NCBI RefSeq assembly: GCF_000014965.1
Contig: NC_008554.1
Span: 4,266,001-4,330,000 of the forward strand
Origin: Syntrophobacter fumaroxidans MPOB
GTDB taxonomy: Bacteria > Desulfobacterota > Syntrophobacteria > Syntrophobacterales > Syntrophobacteraceae
Direction of reading: 5' to 3'
Length of the DNA: 64,000 nt
The position numbers were made by a program, and so were the translations under genes. The notes under the pieces were generated by a model. The model saw nothing but the letters and a program-made list of their open reading frames with translations. It made no database searches and was not told the origin of the DNA. Positions 54,760 to 63,926 of this stretch are shown piece after piece. Each line of letters begins with the position of its first letter. Positions within the stretch are counted from its first letter, which is position 1.

Positions 54760-55254
54760 ATGATTGAAGAATTGTTCACGAAGCCCATCCTCATCTTCGG
54801 GTGCGGCAACGTGCTTCTGGGTGACGACGGGTTCGGCCCCGCCGTGGTGGAATACCTCCTGGAGCACTTTACGCTTCCCGATGACGTCTATGCCGTCGAT
54901 GTGGGCACGGGCATCCGGGATTTGCTCATCGACTATGTGCTGATGCCCGACAAACCCAAGCGGATTTTCATTGTGGATTCGATTTGTCGGCCGATGAGGA
55001 AGCCCGGGGAGCTCCTCGAAGTGGATCTCAGCGAGCTTGGCGTTCAGAAGCAACACGATTTTGCGGTGCACCAGTTTCCTTCCACCAACCTGCTGGAGGA
55101 GCTCCGGAGCGAGGGGGGGGTGGAGGTGCGGGTCCTCGCGGTGCAGGTGAAGGCGCTCCCGGAGGAGGTGCGGCCGGGGATTTCCGATGAGGTGGCGGCG
55201 GCGGTGCCCAGGGCGTGCGAATGGTTGCTGGAGCAAGTCGGGGTGGATTCATGA
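54760..55254 (+). CDS. [NiFe]-hydrogenase maturation protease (HycI/HyaD/FrcD family)
   Basis: 164 residues; ATG 54760 with GGAG upstream. Family motifs: ILIFGCGNVLLGDDGFGPAVVEYL (nickel-ligand acidic residue in the GDD region), VDVGTGIRDLL and IFIVDSI. It trims the C-terminal extension of the large subunit after nickel insertion; mvhA in the same operon has exactly such a tail (24 residues after the final His). Its TGA overlaps the next ATG by four bases (ATGA). Confidence 0.9.
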   Translation: MIEELFTKPILIFGCGNVLLGDDGFGPAVVEYLLEHFTLPDDVYAVDVGTGIRDLLIDYVLMPDKPKRIFIVDSICRPMRKPGELLEVDLSELGVQKQHDFAVHQFPSTNLLEELRSEGGVEVRVLAVQVKALPEEVRPGISDEVAAAVPRACEWLLEQVGVDS

Positions 55255-56723
55255 TAGTCATTCGAATCGGTCAATTGGCGGAGCAGTTGGGGGTCCATCG
55301 CAACACCATTCGCAACTGGGTGAGGAGCGGGAAGTTGCCTGCCCGCAGCATGTCGGGCAAACGTTATCTCATCACGGAGAGCGATTTCGCGAAGCTTTGC
55401 CAGGAATTCGGCCTGGAGCGGTCCGCGATGAAGCTCAAGCATGTGCCGGGCACTCCCGTGATGAGCCGGGAAGTCTCGTTGAGCGAGCAGAACGTGAGGG
55501 TGATCGGAGAGCGGTCCGGCCGGCTTCTTCCCGACGCCCACTACGGGGACGCGTGTCTGACCTGTGGCAGCTGTGCCAGTGCCTGTCCCATTTCCGGCAT
55601 CGACGGCTTCGATCCGCGAAAAGCGGTCCGCATGGCCGTGCTCGGACTCGAGGAAGAGCTCATTGCATCGCAATGGCCCTGGAAGTGCACGCTGTGCGGC
55701 AAGTGCGAGGAGGCATGCCCGATGAACGTCGAGATCGTCGGGCTGATTCAGCGGGTGCGGGGACTGAGGGATCGCGGCAAGGTTCCCGGGCCTCTGCACA
55801 AGGGCGTGCTCATGTGCCTGGAAAAGGGCAACAACCTCGGGATACCCAGGGAGGACTTCATGGCGCTTGTCGAAGCGCTTTCCCGGGAGATGGGCGAAGA
55901 AGGGTGCCCGGGGTTCACGGTGCCCATCGATGTCAAAGGCGCCAATATCCTGGTCACGGTCAACTCCAAGGAGCCTTTCGCCGAACCCGACGACATGAAG
56001 CATTGGTGGAAGATTTTCCACGCCGCGGGGGAGTCCTGGACAATCCCGTCCAGGTACTGGGAGGGTGTGAACTGGGGGTTTTTCACGGGCGATGAGGAGG
56101 CGCTCAAGACCATTGTCGGTCGCCTCGTGGAGAACATGTACCGATTGAAGTGCAGGGCGCTGCTGCTGCCCGAATGAGGGCATGCGTACTACGCGACCCG
56201 GTACGGGTTGCAGAGGTGGTTCCAGAAGGATCTTCGGAATTTTGAAGTGCTATCCATTTTCGATCTGCTCATGCGATACATCCGAGAGGGCCGCATCCGC
56301 CTGGATCCCAGGCGTCACACGAGCCTGACCACCTTCAACGACGCCTGCAATTACGGGCGCAAGTCGCTCAAGACCTTCGGCCACGGGTATTTTGACGAAG
56401 CCCGGCAGATCACGCGGCTGTGTGCTCCCAACTTCGTGGAGATGTATCCGAACCGGGAGGGCAATTACTGCTGTGGCGGAGGCGGCGGGAGCTGGGCCAT
56501 GCCGTTCAAGGAGGAACGCGTCTTCTACGGCCGTCTCAAGGCACGGCAGATCAGGAACTGCAAGGCGAAACTGGTGATCGCCTCCTGTCACAATTGCAGG
56601 GACCAGATCATGAAAAGCCTTCGCAAGGAATATGACCTCGATATCGAGGTGAAGTACCTCTGGGAACTCGTGGCCGAATCGCTAGTCCTTCCCGGCCGTG
56701 AGTCGGAAGGCTCCCGGAGTTAG
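55251..56723 (+). CDS. Selenoprotein: HTH - HdrC-like ferredoxin - CCG-domain (HdrB/HdrD-like) fusion
   Basis: 490 residues if UGA 56175-56177 is read as Sec309. Residues 1-55 are a MerR/excisionase-type winged helix ([20 protein letters not shown] ... [11 protein letters not shown]). Residues 102-112 and 146-156 are two [4Fe-4S] motifs ([24 protein letters not shown]), as in HdrC. Then comes [16 protein letters not shown], where DsrK/HdrD-like proteins have ECGHA, and a CCG domain with C366, C407-C408 (YCCGGGGG), C446 and C449 (CHNC). The frame continues without shift beyond the UGA and a hairpin follows. It likely serves as the heterodisulfide-reductase-like partner of HdrA. Conventional gene calling would split it into two genes. 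A DNA-binding domain fused to such a subunit is unusual. Confidence 0.85.
56178..56211 (+). promoter_or_regulatory. Candidate bacterial SECIS of the HTH/CCG selenoprotein
   Basis: An 8-bp stem GCGACCCG (56193-56200) pairs with CGGGTTGC (56204-56211) around a GUA loop, 23 nt after the UGA. A GU at the apical loop and this spacing match bacterial SECIS requirements. Confidence 0.65.
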
Positions 56724-56733
56724 GAGCTGGTCT

Positions 56734-59700
56734 ATGTTGATCCTCGAAGAAAAGATAGGCGCCGTCCTGGTCGTGGGGGGAGGCGTCGCCGGCATGCAGG
56801 CCGCGCTGGATCTCGCGAACAGCGGCTACTTCGTCTACCTGATCGAACGCTCCGGCGCGGTGGGAGGGTCCATGGCTCAACTGGACAAGACCTTTCCCAC
56901 CAACGACTGTTCCATGTGAATTCTGTCGCCGAAACTGGTGGAGTGCGGTCGGCACTTGAACATTCAGTTGATGACGCTCACCGAGGTGATTCGGGTCGAG
57001 GGCGAGTTGGGGCATTTCCGGGTGACGTTGCGCCGGCATCCGCGTTACGTCGACATGGACCACTGCATTTCGTGCGGCGAGTGTGCCAAGGTGTGCCCGG
57101 TGGAGGTCAAGGACGAGTTCAACGAGAAGATGAGCATCCGGAAGGCCATCTACGTCAAGTACCCGCAGGCGGTTCCGCTCAAGTACCAGATCGACGGCCG
57201 CAACTGCATCCGGGTTCGCGGCGGAGACTGCGGCGGGTGCGAGAAGGTCTGCCCTTCCGGTGCCGTCCGGTTCGACGAAGAGGAGGCGATCGTCGAGGTC
57301 GAGGTGGGCTCGATCGTGCTCGCGCCGGGGTTTCGTCCCTTCAATCCGTCCGGCATCCAGAACTGGGGATACGGCGTTTTTCCCAATGTCATCACGGCCA
57401 TGGAACTGGAACGGTTCCTGGCGGCGTCCGGTCCCACCGACGGGCATCTCATCCGCCCCTCCGACGGGAAGCAGATCAGGAAAATCGCTTTCGTGCAGTG
57501 CGTCGGCAGCCGCGACATCAACAAGGCGGGCCGCGGTTACTGCTCTTCCGTCTGCTGTATGTACGCCATCAAGGAGGCGATGATCGCCAAGGACCATGTC
57601 AAGGAACTGGACATCTCGATCTTCTTCACGGACATGCGGACGCACGGCAAGGATTTCGAACGTTTCTACGAGCGGGCGCGGCAGAGGGGCATCAAGTTCT
57701 TCCGCTGCCGGGTTCCTTCCATCGAACCTGCCGAGGAGAGCGGAGACCTTTACTTCCGCTATCTCACCGATGAAGACAAGCAGATCCGGGATGAATTCGA
57801 CCTGGTCGTGCTCTCGGTGGGACTGGACAGTCCCGCCGACATACAGAAACTGGCGGATTGCGTCGGCATAGAGTTGAACCAGAACCGGTTCGCGCGCACG
57901 TCGTCCTTTACTCCGGTGACGACCAGCAAGCCCGGAGTCTATGCCTGCGGAGTGTTCACGGGCCCCAAGGACATTCCGCTGTCCATCATCGAAGCCTCGG
58001 CCGCGGCCACCGCGGCCGCAACTCCGCTCTCCGACGTGCGGTACAGTCTGTCCCGCCAGAAGACGTTTCCGGCGGAGCGGGACGTGAGCGGCGAGGAACT
58101 GAGGATCGGCGTTTTCGTGTGTCACTGCGGATCCAATATCGCGGACGTGGTGGACGTGGACGCCGTGGCGGCGTATGCGGCCACGCTTCCTCGCGTTGCC
58201 TTCGTCGAGACATTGCTGTTCGCCTGTTCTCAGGATTCGCAGAATCTGATGTGCCGCAGGGTCCAGGAGAAGAAGCTCAATCGCGTGGTGGTGGCGGCTT
58301 GTACTCCCAGGAGCCACGAGGCGTTGTTCCGGGAGACCCTGCGGGCCTCCGGGCTCAACGAGTGCCTGTTCGAGATGGCCAATATTCGCAATCAGGGTGC
58401 GTGGGTGCATTCCGGGGAGCCCGAGGCGGCCACGTCCAAGGCCATGGACATGGTGCGCATGGCCGTCGCCAAGGCCGGCCTGCTCGAACCGCTGGCTCCC
58501 GTTTCGGTGCGCATCAATCCGCAGGCGCTGGTCATCGGCGGCGGTCTGGCCGGCATGGTCGCGGCCCTCGGCCTCGCCGATCAGGGGTTTCCCGTTCACC
58601 TGGTGGAAAAGGCTTCCCAACTGGGCGGCAACGCCCGGCATTTGTTCAAGACGTGGAAGAACGAGCCGATTCCGTCCTACGTGGAGCAACTGATCGCCCA
58701 GGTCAAGGAACACGACCTGATCTCGGTTCATTTGAAATCCGCCATTTCACACGCGGAGGGGTTCGTCGGGAGTTTCCGCTCCACCATCCAGAAGTCCACG
58801 GGACCGCAGACGATCGAGCACGGCGTGGCCGTTCTGGCCACCGGCGGCCAGGCCCTGAAACCGGATGAATACGGCTACGGTCTGTCTCAAAACATCCTGA
58901 CCGCGCTGGAATTCGACAAGCTCCATCTGGTGGGGGATGAACGCATCAAATACGGGCACAACTTCGTGTTCATCCAGTGCGTGGGATCGAGGGAGCCGGG
59001 CCGGGCCTATTGTTCCAGGGTCTGCTGCACCCATTCCATCCAGTCCGCCATCGCCTTGAAGCAGGAAGACCAGTCGCGGCGCATCTTCATCCTGCACCGC
59101 GACATCCGCACCTACGGGCTGAGGGAGGAACTCTACACCAAGGCGCGCGAGCTGGGCGTCGTTTTCATCAACTATGAAACGCACCGGAAACCGAACGTTC
59201 TGCTCAATGAAGATCGTCTCTCGGTGGTGGTCTGGGATCACGTGCTTCACGAGCCGTTCAGCATTCCGGCCGACGTACTGGTTCTGGCCACGGCGATCCT
59301 CCCGAATCCCGAAGTGCGGGATCTGGCCAGGTTGTACAAGCTCCCGGTGGATTCGGACGGGTTTCTCCAGGAAGCACACATGAAGCTGCGTCCCGTCGAT
59401 TTTTCCACCGACGGGCTGTTCCTGGCCGGCCTGGCCCACTATCCCAAACCCATTGAAGAGGCGATCGCCCAGGCGCAGGCGGCGGTCTCACGGGCGGTCA
59501 CCGTGCTTTCCCAGCGATGGATCGACCTCGACTACGTCAAGGCCCGGATCAATGAAACGACATGCGACGGGTGCGCTCTGTGCCTTGATGTGTGCCCCTA
59601 CGGCGCCCTTCAGCTCGAGGAAATTCCAGGATCGAACGGCAGGCAGCACGCCGTGGTCAAGGCGGCCAGGTGCAAGGGTTGCGGTGCGTGTCAGGCGACG

Positions 59701-59808
59701 TGTCCCAAGGAGGGAATCAGCGTCGCGGGGTTCACCTACCGCCAGATTTCCGCGCAGGTGAAAGCCGCTTTGAGCGACGGTGAAAAGAGGTTTGCTTATG
59801 ACATTTGA
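56734..59808 (+). CDS. hdrA: Selenoprotein HdrA, long tandem-module form
   Basis: 1024 residues if UGA 56917-56919 is Sec62. ATG 56734 has TTAGGAGC upstream. FAD motif [34 protein letters not shown] (Cys or Sec in HdrA); ferredoxin clusters from C111 ([12 protein letters not shown]) and C166 (CGGCEKVCP). [20 protein letters not shown] recurs as [17 protein letters not shown] near residue 750, and a second FAD motif ([19 protein letters not shown]) is near 600, so HdrA-like modules are in tandem; only the first has the Sec motif. A C-terminal ferredoxin ([28 protein letters not shown]) ends it. HdrA is the flavin-based electron-bifurcating subunit. It overlaps mvhD by 11 bp. Confidence 0.92.
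56920..56953 (+). promoter_or_regulatory. Candidate bacterial SECIS of hdrA
   Basis: GCCGA (56928-56932) pairs with TCGGC (56949-56953) and ACT (56934-56936) with AGT (56942-56944), leaving a GGUGG loop about 17 nt after the UGA. The loop holds the expected GU. Confidence 0.6.
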
Positions 59809-60256
59809 ACCCCGCATTCTGGTATTTGCGTGCAATTGGTGCGCATATGCCGCCGCGGATCTGGCCGGTACCGCGCGCATTCAATATCCGACCACGGTCC
59901 GGCTGGTGCGGGTGATGTGCTCCGGGATGGTGCACCCCGACCTGATTGCCGAAGCCTTCCAGTATGGAGCGGACGGGGTGTTGCTCATGGGGTGCCACCT
60001 CGGCGAATGCCACTACCAGGACGGCAACCAGAAAGCCAAGGCGAGAATGGCCGTGGTCGAAGAGCTTCTCGAGCTGCTCGGGCTCGAACCCGACCGGTTT
60101 CGACTGGTGTGGTGTTCCTCGGCTGAAGCGGACCGGTTCGTCAACATCGTTCGCGACATGACCCAGACCGTCAGAAACTTCGGGCCGTCGCCGTACCGCA
60201 GAGATCCGCCCGGGCGCGCGGCGGGTCGGGAGGTGTTGGAATGCCAGTCACCGTAG
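59798..60256 (+). CDS. mvhD: F420-nonreducing hydrogenase/Hdr electron-transfer subunit MvhD
   Basis: 152 residues with MvhD/FrhD cysteine pattern: FACNWCAYAAADLAG, VRVMCSGMVHPDLI, GADGVLLMGCHLGECHYQDGN. It carries a [2Fe-2S] cluster bridging hydrogenase (MvhGA) to HdrA. All ligands are Cys here, although archaeal VhuD can use Sec. Overlaps hdrA and mvhG on both sides (11 and 16 bp). Confidence 0.93.
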   Translation: MTFEPRILVFACNWCAYAAADLAGTARIQYPTTVRLVRVMCSGMVHPDLIAEAFQYGADGVLLMGCHLGECHYQDGNQKAKARMAVVEELLELLGLEPDRFRLVWCSSAEADRFVNIVRDMTQTVRNFGPSPYRRDPPGRAAGREVLECQSP

Positions 60257-61215
60257 CGGCGGAATCCCTCAGCAGCTGCGCCGGGTGTGAAATCTCGATG
60301 CTCAACATGGGCGGACTGTTCCTGGAATTGCTGAAGGAAATCCGCATCGTTCACATGCCTCTCCTCTTCGATCACAAGTATTTCGGCCAAGCCGGCGAGG
60401 AAAACTTCATCGGGATTCCGGAAGCCGATATCGGGATCGTCAGCGGGGGGATTCGCAACGAGGAGCAGCTCGAAGTGGCCCTGAAGGTGCGCGCCCAATG
60501 TCGAATCCTGGTGGCCCTCGGGACGTGCGCCACTCATGGCGGCATCCCCGCGCTCATGAACCGGTACTCCGACGAAGACCTGTTCCGTCGCTACTACCGG
60601 ACCAGCGAAACCACCGAGGCGGCCGCTCCGCCCAACGAGGTCGTCCCCAGGTTCCTCGATCGGACCTACGCCCTGGACGAAAAAGCCAGGGTGGATGTGT
60701 ACATGGCCGGTTGTCCTCCGCATCCGGATTATCTCGGCGCGATGTTCCGAACGCTCCTCGACGGGCAATGGCCGGAAATGCCGACCAAGAGCGTTTGTGA
60801 CACCTGCCCCACGCGCCGGGAAGGCAAGGGCAACGTCCAGAAGATCCGGCGCTTCACTCGAAGTGCCCGATTCCAGAATGAGAAACCGCTCTCGGAAATG
60901 AAGTGTCTCCTTGAACAGGGGCTTCTGTGCATGGGCCCCGTGACGCGCGCCGGTTGCGCCGGCCTGCACGGGAACGTGCCCATGTGCATCAGCGCCAGGG
61001 TGCCGTGCCGGGGATGCTTCGGCCCGGTCAAACAGGACGGCAACCAGTTGCTCGATATGCTCAACGCCCTGGCAAGCAACGGCATCGATGTCCGGAGTAT
61101 CCCGGACCGGCATTCGCTGTTGAGGTTTTCCGGAGCGCACGGGCGTCTTATCAGGGCGTCCGGCAGAAGCCCGAGAGGCGAGGGCAGGGACGTCCGCTCC
61201 CCGGCGGAACACTGA
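60241..61215 (+). CDS. mvhG: [NiFe] hydrogenase small subunit MvhG
   Basis: 324 residues without a Tat signal, so cytoplasmic. Proximal cluster ligands in SSCAGCEISML and GTCATHGGIP, YMAGCPPHPDYLGAM, then further Cys groups (VCDTCPTR, CMGPVTRAGCAGLHGNVPMCI, PCRGCFGP), the MvhG/VhoG-like three [4Fe-4S] wire. A basic C-terminal tail (HGRLIRASGRSPRGEGRDVR) is of no known role. Overlaps mvhD by 16 bp; mvhA starts 46 bp on. Confidence 0.93.
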   Translation: MPVTVAAESLSSCAGCEISMLNMGGLFLELLKEIRIVHMPLLFDHKYFGQAGEENFIGIPEADIGIVSGGIRNEEQLEVALKVRAQCRILVALGTCATHGGIPALMNRYSDEDLFRRYYRTSETTEAAAPPNEVVPRFLDRTYALDEKARVDVYMAGCPPHPDYLGAMFRTLLDGQWPEMPTKSVCDTCPTRREGKGNVQKIRRFTRSARFQNEKPLSEMKCLLEQGLLCMGPVTRAGCAGLHGNVPMCISARVPCRGCFGPVKQDGNQLLDMLNALASNGIDVRSIPDRHSLLRFSGAHGRLIRASGRSPRGEGRDVRSPAEH

Positions 61216-61261
61216 TCCTCGCCCGGATACCCTTTTCTTCCCGGGAACTCGGAGACACACG

Positions 61262-62764
61262 ATGGGAAAAGCTTTTCAGATCGAACCCGCGGACACGACA
61301 CAGAGCCACGGCGAGGGTGCCCGGAAAGTCATCAACATACAGCCGGTCACCAGGATTGAAGGCCACGCGCGCATTGCCGTTCACCTCGACGATGAGGGCA
61401 ACGTAGCCGATGCAAGGGTTCACATCATGTCCATGCGCGGCTTCGAAAAATTCATCGAGGGAAGGCCGGCCGAGGAAGTGCCCAGGATCGTGACCCGCAT
61501 ATGCGGGATCTGTCCCTGGCAGCATCATGTCGCATCCAGCAAAGCCGTGGACGGGTGCTTCGGAGCTTCCGTCCCTTCGGCCGGCAGGAAGCTGCGCGAG
61601 CTGATGCAGGTGATGGCCCACATCAACGACAAGATTCTGCATTTCTTTTTCCTGGCCGCTCCGGATTTCCTCCTGGGGTCCGACAGTGAATACTCCGTTC
61701 GGAACATCATGGGGATCGCCGAAAAATCCCCGAAACTGGCCGAAAAAGTCGTGCAGATGCGCTACCTCGGCCAAATGATGATGGAACGATTCGCGGGAAA
61801 GGCGATTCACCCGGTGGCGGTGGTACCCGGAGGGTTTTCCAAGCCCATGGTCGAATCCGAGCGGCAGGAGCTCCTGGCGGGTTCCCGGCAACAGCTCGAA
61901 TTCGCGCGGTACGCCATGGACTTCGCCAAAAGCCGGGTTTTCTCGGCGACCGATCCGACCACGAAGCGGATCGGGGACATCACCACGGGGTTTCTCGGCA
62001 CGGTGAGCCCCGCCGACGGTTCGCTGAACCTTTACGAAGGCCTCCTGCGCCTGATGAGGCCGGATGGTTCCTTCCACGAGTTCTCGTCCCGTGAATACGC
62101 GGATTTCATCGGGGAACACGTGGAACCCTGGTCTTACGGCAAATTCCCCTTTGCCCACGCATGGGGCGAGGGATTTTCCATGGATCTGGAACAGCCTCGA
62201 GGGGTCTATCGCACCAACTGCCTGGCGCGCATCAACGTGGCGGATCGCATCGACACACCCCTCGCCCAGGCGGAGCTTGTCGAATTCCGGTCGGAGTTCG
62301 GAAGACCGGCCCAGTCGACGATGCTCTATCATCGGGCAAGGATGATCGAGCTGCTGCATGCCTGTGAGAAGGTCGTGGAACTGCTCGAGTCGCCCGACAT
62401 CACCGATCCGCGCGTGAGAGACGAGGTGTGGCCTCGGGCCGGCCGCGGGGTGGGTTGCGTCGAGGCCCCCAGGGGCACCCTGATTCATGATTACTCCACG
62501 GATGAAAGCGGCTGCATCACCCGCGCGAACCTGATTGTGGGCACCACCCACAACCTCGCCCCCATCAACATGAGCGTGAAAAAGGCGGCCCGCGACCTCA
62601 TTCAAAACGGAAACGTCGACGAGGGACTGCTCAATCGGGTGGAGATGGCCGTGCGCGCCTACGACCCTTGAATTTCCTGCGCGACGCACCGCCTGGACGG
62701 CGGCCCGGGAATCGAGATCAGGGTTTTTGACGCATCGGGCGTGATGGTGGCCGGCTCCGGTTGA
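61262..62764 (+). CDS. mvhA: [NiFeSe] hydrogenase large subunit MvhA (selenoprotein)
   Basis: 500 residues if UGA 62669-62671 is Sec470. N-terminal nickel site TRICGICPWQHHVASSKAV; C-terminal site DP-U-ISCATH, the DPCxxCxxH motif with Sec in place of the first Cys, followed in the same frame by 24 residues (RLDGGPGIEIRVFDASGVMV ...) and a true TGA at 62762-62764. Stopping at 62671 would lose two nickel ligands, so the UGA must be decoded. The tail is the expected substrate for the maturation protease at 54760. It catalyses H2 oxidation or proton reduction and exchanges electrons with HdrA via MvhD. Confidence 0.95.
62672..62703 (+). promoter_or_regulatory. Candidate bacterial SECIS of mvhA
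   Basis: CCGCC (62689-62693) pairs with GGCGG (62699-62703) around UGGAC, 22 nt after the UGA. The loop lacks a GU dinucleotide, so this is weaker than the other two. Confidence 0.45.
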
Positions 62765-63129
62765 ACGGCCCGCGGCCGTGGTTCATCCCGGGGTGCCGCA
62801 CTTGTTTTCGAGCAATGAATCACTATGTTGTTTGCAGCCGGTGATTCCATGATGCCGGGTTTCCGCAAGGTCCGGTTCGAGACGGTTGGCGGTGGCGAGC
62901 CGGCTGGTGCTTCGTTTGGGCTTCGAGGTGCTCCGGAGAGTACTCATGTGCTGAGGTCGAGTCGGGCTCGAAACTCATGACGGCGGGCGTGCGCGACGCT
63001 CACCCTTTCGATTGTGTGAAGAGGGACGGGATTTGTCTCCATACGCCTTGTCGTTTCCTCGATCCCGGATTGTTGATGTTGAACGCAGGCGAATTGACGT
63101 GAGACGGCGACGGGTTGAGAGGAGCGGCT
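62765..63129. other. Intergenic region after mvhA
   Basis: About 0.37 kb; no gene or clear terminator seen. Confidence 0.5.
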
Positions 63130-63372
63130 GTGAAAGAGAAGGGAAACAAGATCAAGGTCCGGGCCGAGCGGGTTGATACCAAGTGCGGCTACATCGGGCA
63201 CATGACGGTGGACGAGATCAGGGAACGCACTGTGGGTGAGTTCATCAACGTGGCCTGCCCGGAGTGCGGGGAGATTCATCTGACCGTCGAGGAGAAAGAA
63301 GCCGCCGAGAGGAAGCGGATCACGGAGACCTCCAAGTACGTGCGAATCAAGGAAGAGGCCGAGCAGGAATGA
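63130..63372 (+). CDS. Small zinc-ribbon-like protein
   Basis: 80 residues from GTG 63130, preceded by GAGAGGAGCGGCT; TTG 63115 is an alternative. One Cys in DTKCGYIGHMT, then ACPECGEIHLT, then a charged helical tail (EEKEAAERKRITETSKYVRIKEEAEQE). It might bind a metal with fewer than four Cys plus His. Function unknown. Confidence 0.6.
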   Translation: MKEKGNKIKVRAERVDTKCGYIGHMTVDEIRERTVGEFINVACPECGEIHLTVEEKEAAERKRITETSKYVRIKEEAEQE

Positions 63373-63551
63373 ACGACCGTCTCCATGGAAAAGCATCCGC
63401 GGGCCGGAGACGACCCGGCCGGACAAATCGAGAATCGCCGCTTACGGAAACCTGCCGAAGCTCGCTCAACAGGAAGTGAAGTCCGAGACACTCCCCCGTG
63501 AACGATCGGGAAGCCCCCGGCGTTGCACCCGCTGCCTGACCTTTTTATTTA

Positions 63552-63580
63552 TTGAAAGAATGTTTTCGGAAAGATATCAT
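63552..63580 (+). promoter_or_regulatory. Sigma-70-type promoter
   Basis: TTGAAA (63552-63557), exactly 17 bp, TATCAT (63575-63580): five of six bases match in each box. Drives the leader of the partial gene at 63927. Confidence 0.65.
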
Positions 63581-63602
63581 ATTTATTGATAAGTCTAGCC
63601 TT

Positions 63603-63629
63603 CCCCGGCGTTATGCCGTGGGCCTTTTT
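63603..63629 (+). terminator. Terminator-like hairpin in the leader
   Basis: CCCCGGC and GCCGTGGG pair around GTTAT, followed by CCTTTTTC. It lies about 20 nt into the predicted transcript, so it could be an attenuator or the end of a very short RNA. Confidence 0.45.
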
Positions 63630-63926
63630 CCGCCTCGAAACGTGGGCCGGCGCGGCGGCGGGCCGCCCACCGTTGTTGGGATGATTACAAAGGAGAATCG
63701 AGTGGTTGTCCCCCCGATTGGAGTCCACAATTGACTTCCTCTGAGCTGAAGGAGGTGATGCAGGGAGAATATCTTCGGATGTCCGCAGTCATGCGTCTTG
63801 GTGTTTTTATTGAATCTTAAGCGAATTATGGCGTTTGGGACCCGATCCTCATAGATTCAATCATGGATCCCGCTGGATTTATCATTTCTTCTGTTCGCAG
63901 TTCGGGTTCGGGAGGAGGGAGAGACT

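Larger units (their letters stand above)
63373..63926. other. Leader region upstream of the right-edge gene
   Basis: About 0.55 kb. It holds a strong promoter (63552-63580), a terminator-like hairpin 40 bp after it (63603-63629) and an 11-base complement of the 16S 3' end (63749-63759). No protein gene supported. Confidence 0.5.

Noticed and set aside
56175-56177. Nonsense mutation or pseudogene in the CCG subunit gene
   Set aside because: The frame continues intact for 182 more codons with conserved Cys motifs, the UGA replaces a family Cys, and two other genes in the operon show the same pattern; selenocysteine explains all three.
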